A DNA stretch of 64,000 nt from an uncultured Verrucomicrobiales bacterium (GCA_937969495.1 CALBVY010000030.1:1-64000), one strand, 5' to 3'. Counted from the stretch's first letter, positions 15,754-26,216 are shown. Translations and numbers: made by a program. The notes: generated by a model not told the origin, from the sequence alone.

Positions 15754-18339
15754 TTATCCAGCTGCGTGGATAGCAAATACCACTTTGCCATCCTCTACCG
15801 CAGCCTTAATAACATCACCATCTTTGAACTTTCCTTCTAGGACTTCAAGACTGAGCGGATCAAGCAAGTGTTTCTGAATCGCACGCTTCAGAGGGCGCGC
15901 GCCATAAATAGGATCATAGCCTTGATTCGCAATGTACTCCTTCGCATCTTCACTGAGTGTGAGGCCGATACCCTGCTTCGCCAAACGTTTCCTCACCCTC
16001 TCAAGCTGAAGGGTGACAATCTCGGAAAGCTCCGCACGCTGAAGGCGATCAAAAATAACGGTCTCATCAATACGATTTAAAAATTCAGGACGGAAATGCC
16101 CACGTAGTGCCTCGGTAACTTTCGCTTCACGCTGCTCCGCATTCTCTTCATCCATGATAAATTGACTGCCTATATTCGAAGTCATGATCATTACGGTATT
16201 GGTAAAGTCCACCGTACGTCCCTGACCATCTGTAATCCGCCCATCATCTAACACTTGAAGTAAAACATTAAAAATATCTGGGTGCGCCTTTTCAATCTCA
16301 TCGAAGAGAACCACCGAATAAGGATGCCTTCTAACATGCTCACTAAGTTGACCACCTTCCTCATAGCCCACATAGCCAGGAGGCGCTCCAATGAGCCTCG
16401 CTACGCTGTGCTTCTCCATATACTCAGACATATCAATGCGGATTACTGAGTTTTCAGTATCAAAAAGAAATTCAGCAAGTGCCTTGGAAAGCTCCGTCTT
16501 TCCTACTCCTGTAGGCCCAAGAAAAAGAAATGAGCCAATGGGCCGATTCTCATCCTGAAGTCCTGCACGGGCACGACGCACGGCATTAGCCACTGCCTCA
16601 ACAGCATCTTTTTGACCTATAACTCGATCGCCAATCCGTTGCTCCATGTGCACCAGCTTCGCTCGTTCACCTTCTTGAAGACGGCTGATCGGTATCCCCG
16701 TCCATGTAGAAATCACAGAGGCGATATCATCCTCCGTCACCTCTTCTTTTAGAATTCGATCACTCCCCTGCAATGCGGTTAGCTTCGTCTTTGCCTCTTC
16801 CAGCTCTTTCTCAGCATTAGGAATAGCACCATATGTTAACTCGGAAGCTCGCTGAAGATCACCAATCCGTTGAGCTTGCTCAGCCTCCGTTTTAAGCTCT
16901 TCAATTTGCTCTGACACCTCTCTAACTACATCAATAACATCCTTTTCATTACGCCAGCGTGTCAGCATCACGGCTGACTCTTCTTTGAAGTTAGCCATTT
17001 CCTCACGCACCTTCTCAAGACGCACAGCGGAAGCATCATCCGTCTCTTTTTCCAGAGCCTGACGCTCCATTTCCAACTGCATAATCTGACGTTCAATCTG
17101 GTCAATTTCAGTAGGCATTGAGTCGAGCTCGATCTTCAGCCGTGATGCCGCCTCGTCCATTAAGTCCACTGCCTTATCAGGTAAAAATCGATCTGTGATA
17201 TAGCGATCTGATAGATTCGCAGCTGCAATAAGCGCACTATCCATGATCCTCACACCATGGTGTATCTCATACCGTTCCTTTAAACCACGCAAAATAGCCA
17301 CGGCACTTTCCACACTAGGTTCCTCACAGCGCACGGGCTGAAACCGGCGTTCAAGTGCAGCGTCCTTTTCGATGTATTTTCGATACTCATCCAAGGTGGT
17401 CGCACCAATGGTATGCAGTTCCCCACGAGCGAGCTGAGGTTTTAATAAATTAGATGCATCCACAGCCCCCTCAGAAGCCCCCGCGCCCACAATGGTATGC
17501 AGCTCATCAATAAACAGAATAATCTCCCCTTCGGATTCCGTAACTTCCTTAAGAAAGGCCTTCAGCCTATCTTCAAATTCTCCCCGATACTTGGCTCCCG
17601 CAATCATACCACCAAGATCCATAGCAATAAGGCGTTTATTCTTCATGGAGTCTGGCACATCACCACTAATAATACGGCGCGCAAGCCCCTCCACGATGGC
17701 GGTCTTACCTGTGCCAGGCTCACCGATGAGAACGGGGTTATTTTTAGTTCGGCGTGAGAGCACTTGCATAATACGGCGAATCTCTTCATCCCGGCCAATC
17801 ACAGGATCAATTTTCCCTTCACGCGCCTTGGCAGTGAGATCAGTGCCATATTTCTCCAGTGCCTGATATTTTCCCTCTGGATCAGCATCTGTGACTTTTT
17901 GACTTCCTCTCACTTGCTGCAGTGCAGCCATGGCCTTCGTTTGATCAAAACCAACATCTTTAAGCAGTTTACCCGCTGGCGAATCAGACTTTAATGCACC
18001 TAGTAAAAAATGCTCTACACTCAAGTAATCATCGCCTAACTCAGTGCGAATCTCATCCGCAGCATCTAAATTAGCACGTAAGCCGTAACTCATCTGTGGC
18101 TGAGATGCCGCCCCCTGCATATGAGGCTCACGCTCAAGAGCCGTAAGCGCTGAAGCCTTAAGTTTACTGATATCGACAGCAGCCAATTCCAGAATAGGCA
18201 CAATAATCCCTCCATCTTGCCGGAGAAGAGCCAGCAACACATGAATACTCTTCAGCTCCGCATGGGCTGACTTTGAGGCAAGCTGCTGAGCAGCCTGCAA
18301 GGCTTCTTGGAATTTGGTCGTAAGTTTATCGAGTCCCAT
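15754..18339 (-). CDS. clpB: ATP-dependent chaperone ClpB
   Basis: 861 aa, full length. It has the Clp N domain (1-145), AAA-1 with Walker A GEPGTGKT (206-213), a long coiled-coil middle domain (about 400-525, [20 protein letters not shown]-like), and AAA-2 with Walker A GPTGVGKT (about 607-614) and [26 protein letters not shown]. ClpB disaggregates proteins with DnaK. The middle domain and the absence of a ClpP-binding loop separate it from ClpA/ClpC. It is transcribed divergently from ribH across a 164-bp gap. Confidence 0.98.
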   Translation of the reverse strand: MGLDKLTTKFQEALQAAQQLASKSAHAELKSIHVLLALLRQDGGIIVPILELAAVDISKLKASALTALEREPHMQGAASQPQMSYGLRANLDAADEIRTELGDDYLSVEHFLLGALKSDSPAGKLLKDVGFDQTKAMAALQQVRGSQKVTDADPEGKYQALEKYGTDLTAKAREGKIDPVIGRDEEIRRIMQVLSRRTKNNPVLIGEPGTGKTAIVEGLARRIISGDVPDSMKNKRLIAMDLGGMIAGAKYRGEFEDRLKAFLKEVTESEGEIILFIDELHTIVGAGASEGAVDASNLLKPQLARGELHTIGATTLDEYRKYIEKDAALERRFQPVRCEEPSVESAVAILRGLKERYEIHHGVRIMDSALIAAANLSDRYITDRFLPDKAVDLMDEAASRLKIELDSMPTEIDQIERQIMQLEMERQALEKETDDASAVRLEKVREEMANFKEESAVMLTRWRNEKDVIDVVREVSEQIEELKTEAEQAQRIGDLQRASELTYGAIPNAEKELEEAKTKLTALQGSDRILKEEVTEDDIASVISTWTGIPISRLQEGERAKLVHMEQRIGDRVIGQKDAVEAVANAVRRARAGLQDENRPIGSFLFLGPTGVGKTELSKALAEFLFDTENSVIRIDMSEYMEKHSVARLIGAPPGYVGYEEGGQLSEHVRRHPYSVVLFDEIEKAHPDIFNVLLQVLDDGRITDGQGRTVDFTNTVMIMTSNIGSQFIMDEENAEQREAKVTEALRGHFRPEFLNRIDETVIFDRLQRAELSEIVTLQLERVRKRLAKQGIGLTLSEDAKEYIANQGYDPIYGARPLKRAIQKHLLDPLSLEVLEGKFKDGDVIKAAVEDGKVVFAIHAAG

Positions 18340-18503
18340 CGTATTTCATTAAGTTGAGTTGTTTATCTATAATACATAACGCCATCATAGCAACTATTTG
18401 TTCACTTATTTTTGTGTTATTTAGTTGTTATGATGCAGCAACATTAAATATGATCAAACTTCACCCTTGCAAGAATAGAAGGCGCCTCTTATATCCACCT
18501 GAC

Positions 18504-19007
18504 ATGTCTAAGGTCTTACCGCCCAAGCCTCGCAGCTTAAATCAGAAAACTCAAATCACGGTGGTGGCCTCACGCTACAACTCCGAGTTCACAGACGCCT
18601 TAGTAGAAAACACTCAGGAAGAACTGGCTGAACTTATCCCCAATGGGAATATTCAAGTCGTCCATGTTCCGGGAGCCTTTGAGATCCCAGCAACCGTAGA
18701 AGCTTTAATCCGCCAACATCAGCCTGCATGTGTGATATGCCTCGGCCTGATCATCCGTGGACAGACAGCACATGGCGACATGATCGCAGAAAGTGTTACC
18801 AAGACACTACAAACTGTAGCTGTAGCCCACGCCCTTCCAGTGATCAATGAAGTCTTATTAGTAGACGATGAAAAACAGGCCTACGCTCGCTGCATCGGCA
18901 GCAAAATCAACCGTGGCCGTGAAGCCGCCCGCGCCGCTGCTGATATCTTGAACACGTTTCAACAAATCAAACGGAACACCACACGCTTTTTACCAAAAAA
19001 TGTATAA
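18504..19007 (+). CDS. ribH: 6,7-dimethyl-8-ribityllumazine synthase
   Basis: 167 aa from the ATG at 18504; the track ORF adds 50 non-family residues. Motifs are VVASRYNSEFTDALVEN, VPGAFEIPATVEAL (substrate loop) and GLIIRGQTAHGD. RibH condenses the ribityl-pyrimidine with dihydroxybutanone phosphate in riboflavin synthesis. The conserved His of the TxHFD motif is kept, but the next residue is Gly instead of Phe. The gene overlaps nusB by 8 bases, a common ribH-nusB pairing. No FMN riboswitch was seen upstream. Confidence 0.94.
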   Translation: MSKVLPPKPRSLNQKTQITVVASRYNSEFTDALVENTQEELAELIPNGNIQVVHVPGAFEIPATVEALIRQHQPACVICLGLIIRGQTAHGDMIAESVTKTLQTVAVAHALPVINEVLLVDDEKQAYARCIGSKINRGREAARAAADILNTFQQIKRNTTRFLPKNV

Positions 19008-19863
19008 GCGTCGACAAATCCGCGAGGCAACCGTCCAGTTCCTCTCCTTTGCGGATCTTGAAGAGGGTCCTGACGCATCTGACGTTCAAGACGAATTCTG
19101 GCAAATCATCCAGGAAGGTAGTCTACGTAAACTTACCAAGGCGAGAGCCAAAGCCATACTGCACATTGCGCAGGGACGAGAAAGCCGTATCGCAAGACTA
19201 GCCAAACGCACCCCGCTAGCACTTGCCGAGCTCAAGGCAGTGGATGGCACCACCACACTTTCCTCCGCCCTAAAAAAAATCAATATTCAGGAAACTAATC
19301 TCAGCACAGCACTCAACCTGCTAAAAACGGCAAATCGAGCTCAATCTGATGATCACGCATTAGACATACAGCTTGAGGAAGTTTTCGCTGCGAACCGCAG
19401 CATCACCGCAGGACGCTTGGAATGGCAGCATGCACTGGAGGATTTCCCTGCTTGGAAAAATAAGCTGGAAGATCTAACCGCCAACATCAACCATCTCAGC
19501 CGTATCTCCGAGCGGCTTCATGCCATTCACTCAGACAAAGGACTACCTGGCCTAGAGCACCTGTCTACTAGCCAAAAAGAAATCACCTCATTCCGCCGCG
19601 AGACGGAAACCTTAATTAAGGGAGTGCTATCCAACAAAGCATCAATTGATGCCAAACTCATAAGCATCGTTGAAAACTATGCCCCTGAACGGGTGGCTCC
19701 AGTGGATCGTGCCATTCTCCGCATTGGCACCTACGAGATACTCTACTGCCCAGATATACCAATAGCGGTGAGCATCAACGAAGCCATTGAAATCGCCAAG
19801 AAATTCAGCGATACAGAATCCTCTCGCTTCATTAATGGCGTGCTCGATGCACTTGAAAAATAG
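19000..19863 (+). CDS. nusB: Transcription antitermination factor NusB with large internal insertion
   Basis: 287 aa, about twice the usual NusB length of 130-160 aa. Residues 1-30 (RRQIREATVQFLSFAD) match the NusB N-terminal helix. The diagnostic C-terminal half lies at about 195-287 (ENYAPERVAPVDRAILRIGTYEILY, PIAVSINEAIEIAKKFSD, FINGVLDAL). The 160 residues between contain a helical, charged segment with no recognised family. NusB binds boxA with NusE/S10 in rRNA antitermination. The start overlaps the end of ribH. Confidence 0.88.
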   Translation: MYKRRQIREATVQFLSFADLEEGPDASDVQDEFWQIIQEGSLRKLTKARAKAILHIAQGRESRIARLAKRTPLALAELKAVDGTTTLSSALKKINIQETNLSTALNLLKTANRAQSDDHALDIQLEEVFAANRSITAGRLEWQHALEDFPAWKNKLEDLTANINHLSRISERLHAIHSDKGLPGLEHLSTSQKEITSFRRETETLIKGVLSNKASIDAKLISIVENYAPERVAPVDRAILRIGTYEILYCPDIPIAVSINEAIEIAKKFSDTESSRFINGVLDALEK

Positions 19864-19933
19864 ACACTCATGAATCAAGCTTGCAGGTAGTTAAATGAAA
19901 TGATTTCATCTATTCCGAACCAATAAGCCCGTT

Positions 19934-22081
19934 ATGAGTAAAAAAACAGAGATCTTAGGAAAAAAAAACATTCCCACTAAGGGAGCCTTAGTCATTCCTG
20001 GTCGTCTGAATTTCCAACAAATGCTACAGCTGGAAAAAATATTCAGCGGCAGAAATATCACTTGGCTGTGTGAAGAAAATGTAAAACTGGATGATACTGT
20101 GCGCCATTTCTTGGAGCGCGATGGCATTACCGCCGTCGCTTTCTCAGCTACTGATACCGCACCAGCCACCATTGGAGAACAGCTCAAAGAAAAACTTGAG
20201 CATGGTGGATTATTAATTTTTATTTGCGGTCAAGCCTGCGCAAATCGCGGTGATTGCTGTCACATCTCAGCACCTAACATCAAACAACTCTGCTCCCTAG
20301 GCTTACCCATCCTCCCTATTTCTGTTAGCAAGCCATCAGACATTGCGTCGGCAGCAGAAAATACCTCCAAACTCCCCGATACCATTTTCTCCATCGGCAC
20401 GCTTATCCCGGCCAGTGATGTATCTCCCGCAGCCTGGCGGCAAGCACTCCTCCTCGCAGAAGAGACCGCCTTCTCAAGTCGTGATTTCCTTAAAGGATCA
20501 CTACCACTCACTATCCTAACTGGACTTAAGAAATATGGTTCATCCACCAAATTATACGATGGCACAGATGACTCCCAGCTTGGCTTTGACAAAGTGCTCG
20601 CAGCTGCCATTGCATTTGCTGGAGAGTTAAAGCAACTCACCGACAAAAAACGCGTAGGTATCATCCTCCCACCAGGCAAAGGTGGCATGATCGCAAACCT
20701 CGCCGTCCTCTTTGCTGGCAAGGTCCCTGTAAACATTAACTTTACCGCCAGTCACGCTGCGGTGAAGTCCTCCATCCGTCAGGCCGACATCGATAAGTTC
20801 ATCACCGCGGATCCTTTTGTTCGCAAAGTCTCATCCTTCCCCTGGCCACCTAACAGAGATCTTATTTTTATTGAGCGTAAGCTTCCTAAGCTTAAGAAAA
20901 AAATCATCCAGTGGGTCATCCTTACCAAGATATTACCCGTTTCCATCATTGCCAAAATACTCGGCCTTGGAGATTCTTGTGGTGATGATGAAGCCGTTCT
21001 CCTCTTTACATCCGGCTCATCTGGCGAGCCCAAGGGCGTACCTCTCTCTCACCGTAACGTCCTAGCAAACGTCTGCCAGTTTGGCAGCCGGATCAGCCTT
21101 GGCCATGAGACAAAAATCCTAGGGTGCCTACCACTCTTTCACTCCTTCGGCAGCACCGTAACACTATGGTATCCCTGTATTGAAGGCGTTAATCTAGTCA
21201 CTTACCCAAGCCCACTAGAGACCAAACGCCTCGCAGAGCTGATCGAGATGCACGAGGTCAATATGCTCCTCTCTACGCCAACTTTCCTGCGGGGCTACAT
21301 GCGCCGTGTAAAACCAGAGCAGCTAAAATCACTCGACTACGTTGTCACCGGAGCTGAGAAACTTCCTCAATCTCTCGCAACTTCTTTCCAAGAAAAATTC
21401 GGTATTTTACCCATGGAAGGCTACGGACTCACAGAAACATCACCAGCTACCAACGTCAACCTCCCCACCCCTCCAGCGGATGGAGATATCCCTATCATTG
21501 GCGGTAATCGCTTTGGATCTGTGGGGAAATTCCTCCCAGGTATGGCCGTAAAAATGACCAATCCAGCCACGGGAGAACCCTCGCCAGTGGATGTGCAAGG
21601 TACCATCTGGCTCCGTGGCGCCAATATTTTCCCAGGTTATTTAGGCGATCCGAAAAAAACCGCTGAAGTGATTCAGGATGGTTGGTTTAATACTGGGGAC
21701 ATTGGCAGACTAGATGAAGATGGCTTTCTCTACATCGAGGGACGCCTTTCACGCTTCTCAAAAATTGCCGGCGAAATGGTTCCTCACGAAACAGTGGAAG
21801 CCTCCGTCACCAAGGTCTTAGGACTTGATCAAGAGACCGAAAGGAAAATTGCCGTTGTCGGAATCCCTGACGAGCAAAAAGGCGAAGCAATCGCCCTACT
21901 AACAACCATTTGCGGAGAAACACTTGAGCAAGAATGTATCGACTTACGTTATAAACTCATGGATGAAGGCCTCCCCAGCCTCTGGTGCCCTAAGGTTTTC
22001 ATCCCTGTGGCTGAAATACCTATCCTCGCCTCCGGTAAACTAGATATTAAAGCATGCCAGCAGCTTGCTGAACCTAAGTAG
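19934..22081 (+). CDS. Acyl-ACP/acyl-CoA synthetase with degenerate N-terminal acyltransferase-like domain
   Basis: 715 aa. The C-terminal 500 residues are an AMP-forming adenylation domain: LLFTSGSSGEPKGVPLSHRN (about 354-373), GYGLTETSP, WFNTGDIG and GRLSRFSKIAGEMV. The closest type is the Aas/acyl-ACP synthetase group. The N-terminal region (1-200) follows the layout of PlsC-like lysophospholipid acyltransferases, but the HX4D motif expected near GALVIPGRLNFQQML is replaced by Arg and Gln. That suggests the acyltransferase half is inactive. It probably activates fatty acids for phospholipid or lipid A recycling; the substrate is not determined. Confidence 0.85.
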   Translation: MSKKTEILGKKNIPTKGALVIPGRLNFQQMLQLEKIFSGRNITWLCEENVKLDDTVRHFLERDGITAVAFSATDTAPATIGEQLKEKLEHGGLLIFICGQACANRGDCCHISAPNIKQLCSLGLPILPISVSKPSDIASAAENTSKLPDTIFSIGTLIPASDVSPAAWRQALLLAEETAFSSRDFLKGSLPLTILTGLKKYGSSTKLYDGTDDSQLGFDKVLAAAIAFAGELKQLTDKKRVGIILPPGKGGMIANLAVLFAGKVPVNINFTASHAAVKSSIRQADIDKFITADPFVRKVSSFPWPPNRDLIFIERKLPKLKKKIIQWVILTKILPVSIIAKILGLGDSCGDDEAVLLFTSGSSGEPKGVPLSHRNVLANVCQFGSRISLGHETKILGCLPLFHSFGSTVTLWYPCIEGVNLVTYPSPLETKRLAELIEMHEVNMLLSTPTFLRGYMRRVKPEQLKSLDYVVTGAEKLPQSLATSFQEKFGILPMEGYGLTETSPATNVNLPTPPADGDIPIIGGNRFGSVGKFLPGMAVKMTNPATGEPSPVDVQGTIWLRGANIFPGYLGDPKKTAEVIQDGWFNTGDIGRLDEDGFLYIEGRLSRFSKIAGEMVPHETVEASVTKVLGLDQETERKIAVVGIPDEQKGEAIALLTTICGETLEQECIDLRYKLMDEGLPSLWCPKVFIPVAEIPILASGKLDIKACQQLAEPK

Positions 22082-22121
22082 CACCTAAGTTGTGCTAAAC
22101 TACCGTAGATCTTTGCATACC

Positions 22122-22850
22122 ATGAAGTCTCTCGTCATTTTTTGCCTTACGCTTACTTGTCTCTCTGCACAAGTACCCCGCCACTGCACACAAGCTATTG
22201 TGGGCGTTACCAGTGGCTGGAACTCTTCCCATGTAACCCTCCAAATCTATCAGAAACATGGCAACACCTGGAAACCCATAAGTAACCACTGGCAAGGAAG
22301 ACTGGGGAAAAATGGTCTCGCCTGGGGAGCCGGTATTCACCCACCCATTCAATCATCAGCCCCAATCAAACGAGAAGGAGACAAACGCGCACCCGCTGGC
22401 ATTTTCAAAATTGGTGGTGCCTATGGCTATGCTGCCAAAATTAAAAAAACACCCCAGCTCAAGTACCATCAAATCACCGCAAACGATCTCTGGGTAGAAG
22501 ATGTTAAATCCCCTCATTACAACCAACATCTTGTTTTACCCTACGCACCCAGAACCTCATGGGAGAAAAAAGCTCAGATGCGTCAAGGCGACTACGCCCA
22601 TGCTCTCAAACTCTACATCGCGCACAATGACGCAATCATGGGGGGCAAATCTATTCCTGGCCGTGGCTCAGCAATCTTTTTTCACATCTGGCGTGGCGGC
22701 GGAAGCAAGTCTACCGCTGGCTGCACCACGATGGAGAAAGGTAAATTAAGCGAGATGATTTCCCTCATTGATCCTAACAAAAACCCTGTTTATATCCTTC
22801 TTCCCCAGAGCGAGTATAGCAGACTTCGCAGTGCCTGGAGGCTACCTTAA
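22122..22850 (+). CDS. Secreted L,D-transpeptidase-like protein (YkuD fold)
   Basis: 242 aa from the ATG at 22122; the track start is a GTG 10 codons upstream. It has a signal peptide (MKSLVIFCLTLTCLSA). The catalytic motif is FFHIWRGGGSKSTAGCTTM, with the nucleophile Cys201 in SxxGC and His 13 residues earlier. L,D-transpeptidases cross-link peptidoglycan or attach proteins to it. A DKRAPAGIFKIGGAYGY segment matches the substrate-side G[T/I]F motif of the group. It belongs to the shorter YkuD-like subfamily without LysM domains. Confidence 0.85.
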   Translation: MKSLVIFCLTLTCLSAQVPRHCTQAIVGVTSGWNSSHVTLQIYQKHGNTWKPISNHWQGRLGKNGLAWGAGIHPPIQSSAPIKREGDKRAPAGIFKIGGAYGYAAKIKKTPQLKYHQITANDLWVEDVKSPHYNQHLVLPYAPRTSWEKKAQMRQGDYAHALKLYIAHNDAIMGGKSIPGRGSAIFFHIWRGGGSKSTAGCTTMEKGKLSEMISLIDPNKNPVYILLPQSEYSRLRSAWRLP

Positions 22851-22867
22851 GGAATCTCATCATAGCT

Positions 22868-23800
22868 ATGCTTTCATTCTCAACCTGCTGGAACAATGCC
22901 CGCCATCCTGAGGGAGAAGATATCATTGATGAAATTCTTGAGTTAGGCTTTGATACCATGGAGCTCAGCCATGGTATGACGATTAGTAAACTTCCGGGGA
23001 TTCAAAAAGCCTACCGTGCTGGAAAATTTCGCTGCTCGGGAGTGCATAACTATTTCCCCTCCCCAGTGGAGGTAATGATCGATGCTCCAGATGCTTACGA
23101 ATTCAGCTCCCACCGCTCCTACGATCGAGAGCGGGCCATGGAGATGACTCTAAAGACTCTTGAGCTAGCGGCTGAATTCCAAGCGCACTATGTGGTCATG
23201 CATATGGGCTCAGTGCCCATGCCCTCTAAAAAATGGACAAAACGACTTACCGCAATGGTTAAGCAAGGCCAACAGCTTACACCTGAGTATGCGCAAGCTA
23301 AGCTTAAATTTGTTAGAAAAAGAGAAAAGATCGCTCCACTCTATTTCCAACGTGCTATTGAAGCTCTTGAGCAGCTCGCCCAAAAAGCTGCTGAGTTACA
23401 AATCCCCTTAGCCGTAGAGTCCCGTAGCCGCTTCGAGGATGTGCCAAGTGAAAGTGAGATGATTCTCCTACAAGAACATTTCAAAGATAACCCGTGGGTG
23501 GGCTATTGGCATGACTTTGGCCATGTCCAACTCAAACACAATCTTGGATTATTAGATCACGATCAATGGCTAGCAAAAATGGCTCCTTATCTGATAGGGT
23601 GTCACGTACACGATGTGCATTGGCCTGAACGTGATCACCGAGTGCCTCTTACAGGTGAGCTAGATTTCAAAAAACTCCTCCGTCACATTGACCCCAAAAA
23701 ACCTTTTGTATGGGAACTATCCCCCACCCGTAAAACTGACCAAATCAAAGATGCTCTTACTGTCTGGAAAGCAGCATTCCCAGAAACCCTACAAGGCTAA
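22868..23800 (+). CDS. Sugar phosphate isomerase/epimerase-like TIM-barrel protein
   Basis: 310 aa, xylose isomerase-like/AP endonuclease 2 superfamily. Visible features are MLSFSTCWNNARH, LELGFDTMELSHG, a YVVMHMGSV strand, PLAVESRSR (metal-binding Glu), WVGYWHDFGHVQLKHN (His/Asp) and GCHVHDVHW (His). These fit a metal-dependent barrel with typical E/D/H ligands. The substrate cannot be told from sequence. It lies 17 nt after the L,D-transpeptidase and 2 nt before the HupE-like gene, so the three probably form an operon. Confidence 0.82.
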   Translation: MLSFSTCWNNARHPEGEDIIDEILELGFDTMELSHGMTISKLPGIQKAYRAGKFRCSGVHNYFPSPVEVMIDAPDAYEFSSHRSYDRERAMEMTLKTLELAAEFQAHYVVMHMGSVPMPSKKWTKRLTAMVKQGQQLTPEYAQAKLKFVRKREKIAPLYFQRAIEALEQLAQKAAELQIPLAVESRSRFEDVPSESEMILLQEHFKDNPWVGYWHDFGHVQLKHNLGLLDHDQWLAKMAPYLIGCHVHDVHWPERDHRVPLTGELDFKKLLRHIDPKKPFVWELSPTRKTDQIKDALTVWKAAFPETLQG

Positions 23801-23802
23801 CG

Positions 23803-24930
23803 ATGCAGAGTTCTTTGCTGAAAATTTTCCTCCTGAGCCTACTTAGCTTGGGAGTTAGTAGCGGACATACCGTCGAGCAGCTATTCCTTAGCTTGGAAAA
23901 GGCCGGCCGTCATCTGGAGCTAGAGGTTACTTTTGACGCCGCTTATTCACTTGAAGAACTCCGCAATGACCCCACCTCACCTCAGCCACCACGAGAATGG
24001 CTGCTCGGGTGCACGGAAGAAGAACACCGGCAAATACGTAATGGGGCTGAAGCTTATCTGAGAGAGTCTATTCGCCTTCAACTCGGAGAACACAATCTCA
24101 CCTACCAAGTATCGTTCCCCGATTACGCGCATAGCCCCCCAGATTTCCCAACACTCCTCAATGGCGGTGCTTATTTAAGAGCCTATATCACCAGCGAGCT
24201 CCCTGCTGCTCAGTTAGGTGAAGTAACCATAAGCATCAGATCTGGAGAGCGTCCAGATTTCATCATCGCCATCAAAGAGGATGAACAAACTAATTACCTC
24301 GTGGTAGAGCCAGAGCAGTCGGCCACACTCTATAACATTACTTCATCCGGAGAGGTTAAAAACCTCACACCTAGCATCATGGCAGTGCTTTGGTTAGGCT
24401 ACAGACATGTTATCCCCAAGGGGCTAGACCATATCCTCTTTATTCTAGGGTTATTTCTGATGGCCCGAAAATGGCAGCCCCTTGTTAGCCAATCACTCAT
24501 CTTCACTCTAGCACATAGCATCAGTCTAGGGCTTGCTGCATCTGGCGTATTTCATGTGCAGCAATGGCCTGGCGCTTGGCTCATTGAGCCACTCATTGCA
24601 TTCAGTATTGCCGTCATTGCGGTGGAAAATATTTTCTACCAGAAAGCAGGTTCTCGCCGATTAATCGTCGTCTTTATACTCGGCCTTATCCATGGACTTG
24701 GCTTTGCTGGAAGCCTTGGTGCTTTGCTACAGAAAGATGGCAGCTGGCTCATCACACTAGCGGCCGCAAACATAGGTGTAGAGCTTGCCCAGATTTCATT
24801 ACTAGCAGTAGCATGGTGTCTCACCATCAAGTGGTGGAACTCTAAGAGCTACAATCGTTTCCGAATAGGCGCATCGATCATCATTGCAACAATCGGTCTC
24901 TGGTGGACTATTGAGCGAATCATTACTTAA
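23803..24930 (+). CDS. HupE/UreJ-family membrane protein
   Basis: 375 aa. A signal peptide is followed by an extracytoplasmic domain (about 22-190). The C-terminal half (about 195-375) has about six membrane segments with the family motifs GLDHILFILGLFL, TLAHSISLGLA and GLIHGLGFAG. HupE/UreJ_2 proteins are associated with nickel or hydrogenase/urease gene sets, but many homologs are found without them, as here. Transport of a metal is possible; it is not shown. The 3' end overlaps the convergent protease gene by 8 bases. Confidence 0.82.
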   Translation: MQSSLLKIFLLSLLSLGVSSGHTVEQLFLSLEKAGRHLELEVTFDAAYSLEELRNDPTSPQPPREWLLGCTEEEHRQIRNGAEAYLRESIRLQLGEHNLTYQVSFPDYAHSPPDFPTLLNGGAYLRAYITSELPAAQLGEVTISIRSGERPDFIIAIKEDEQTNYLVVEPEQSATLYNITSSGEVKNLTPSIMAVLWLGYRHVIPKGLDHILFILGLFLMARKWQPLVSQSLIFTLAHSISLGLAASGVFHVQQWPGAWLIEPLIAFSIAVIAVENIFYQKAGSRRLIVVFILGLIHGLGFAGSLGALLQKDGSWLITLAAANIGVELAQISLLAVAWCLTIKWWNSKSYNRFRIGASIIIATIGLWWTIERIIT

Positions 24931-26134
24931 AAGTAATTCTCACTCCACGAGACCGCCAAGCTTTCGTGATTTGAGTTTCCATCTCATCCCAAGAACGTCC
25001 ATTAAGAAGAACTTCAAGAGCTTTTTCTCCTTTTTTGCCATTTTTCAAAGCCTTAAGAAAAGCAAGTATGTTAGAACGATCATCTTCCATATGAAAATAG
25101 TAATACGTGATCAAAAGACCGAAGCCATAGTTAAAATTGGCCTTTGCTACAAACTTTTTATAAGGCTGCATCATGTAAGCTTTAAGGTCTGGTGCCTGTA
25201 TTTCATCACCTAATGCCCGCCCACCACGGCCTTTTTTACCATGTTCAGTAGCATAAGCTTTAATGGCTGAAAGGTTAGACCGCACCATAAATTTACCTGA
25301 TCGATAGGGAGTGACGGCTACATACTCGGCTAAACCTTCCGAGAACCATCCCATAGCACCCACACTATAGTATTCATAGTCTGTCAGCTGATGCGTTAAC
25401 TCGTGAGGAAGAACTTTGTTTGATCCTTTATGATCATACATGTAGCCACTACCGACTTTTTTTACCCCTAGACTTTTCAGTGGCACCATTACGACATCTT
25501 TACCATTTTTACCCCTAGGCATAAAGACACCTGCTGATGATGGTGGGCCCCCGTTTTTCACGTAGTCTGACTTATGTTCGAATAATAAAATGCGATTGCG
25601 AAATTGGGCACCTGGCACATGTGCCCTCATCGTGGCAATGGGTAATAGCCGACAGTATTCACGAGTAGCCTCAAAAAGTGTGGCGAATTTTTTCACCACA
25701 CTCTTGGAAAGCTTCACATCACAGACGAATTCATAATTCGGGCTTTGATAGACATAACGTTTTGTTTCCTCATCTTCTTCAGCAATAATGATTTCAATAT
25801 CTAGATCGATACTAACCAAAGCTGGCCAAGGATCATCAAAGTTATACGCAGCTTCTTGTTTACCATCTTTGCGCGGAGCTTTTTTCTCATCAGCTTTTTG
25901 TTTCTTGACCCATTCTTTAATGTATTTGCGATCTTTTGGCTTTAACCTCGCTAGAGGAACATCATACGTCTTTCCATTTGATGTTAACGACAGACTAACA
26001 GTATCTCCCTCAACTTGAGTAATCGTAGCGTCAATCTTACGACCATCGATATCCGTAAAAACTCGAGCCATCAGCTCGAGAGGCACCATCACCAAAAGGC
26101 AAAGAAACAAGGGTAACATTAACTTAACATTCAT
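24923..26134 (-). CDS. Secreted SHD1-domain protein with HExxH metallopeptidase motif
   Basis: 403 aa from the ATG at 26134 (MNVKLMLPLFLCLLVMVPLELMA, a signal peptide); the longer track ORF adds 31 unlikely residues. Residues about 23-75 form an SHD1-like domain (RVFTDIDGRKIDATI...YDVPLARLKPKDRKYI), common in Verrucomicrobia and Planctomycetes. A zinc-protease motif HELTH is at about 244-248 with a downstream Glu in SEGLAEYV (about 266), the gluzincin arrangement. It is likely exported. Substrate is unknown; no named peptidase family was assigned. A second SHD1-like protease gene lies at 44843. Confidence 0.82.
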   Translation of the reverse strand: MNVKLMLPLFLCLLVMVPLELMARVFTDIDGRKIDATITQVEGDTVSLSLTSNGKTYDVPLARLKPKDRKYIKEWVKKQKADEKKAPRKDGKQEAAYNFDDPWPALVSIDLDIEIIIAEEDEETKRYVYQSPNYEFVCDVKLSKSVVKKFATLFEATREYCRLLPIATMRAHVPGAQFRNRILLFEHKSDYVKNGGPPSSAGVFMPRGKNGKDVVMVPLKSLGVKKVGSGYMYDHKGSNKVLPHELTHQLTDYEYYSVGAMGWFSEGLAEYVAVTPYRSGKFMVRSNLSAIKAYATEHGKKGRGGRALGDEIQAPDLKAYMMQPYKKFVAKANFNYGFGLLITYYYFHMEDDRSNILAFLKALKNGKKGEKALEVLLNGRSWDEMETQITKAWRSRGVRITFK

Positions 26135-26216
26135 AACTTCTAACGAAATTAAAGTAAGGCTAAAAACCCGTACGTCTAGAGAAATTATAGTATTTGCGAA
26201 TTTAAAATCGGCTATC

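Noticed and set aside
18340-18503. FMN riboswitch before ribH
   Set aside because: None of the conserved RFN sequence blocks could be found in the 164-bp gap.
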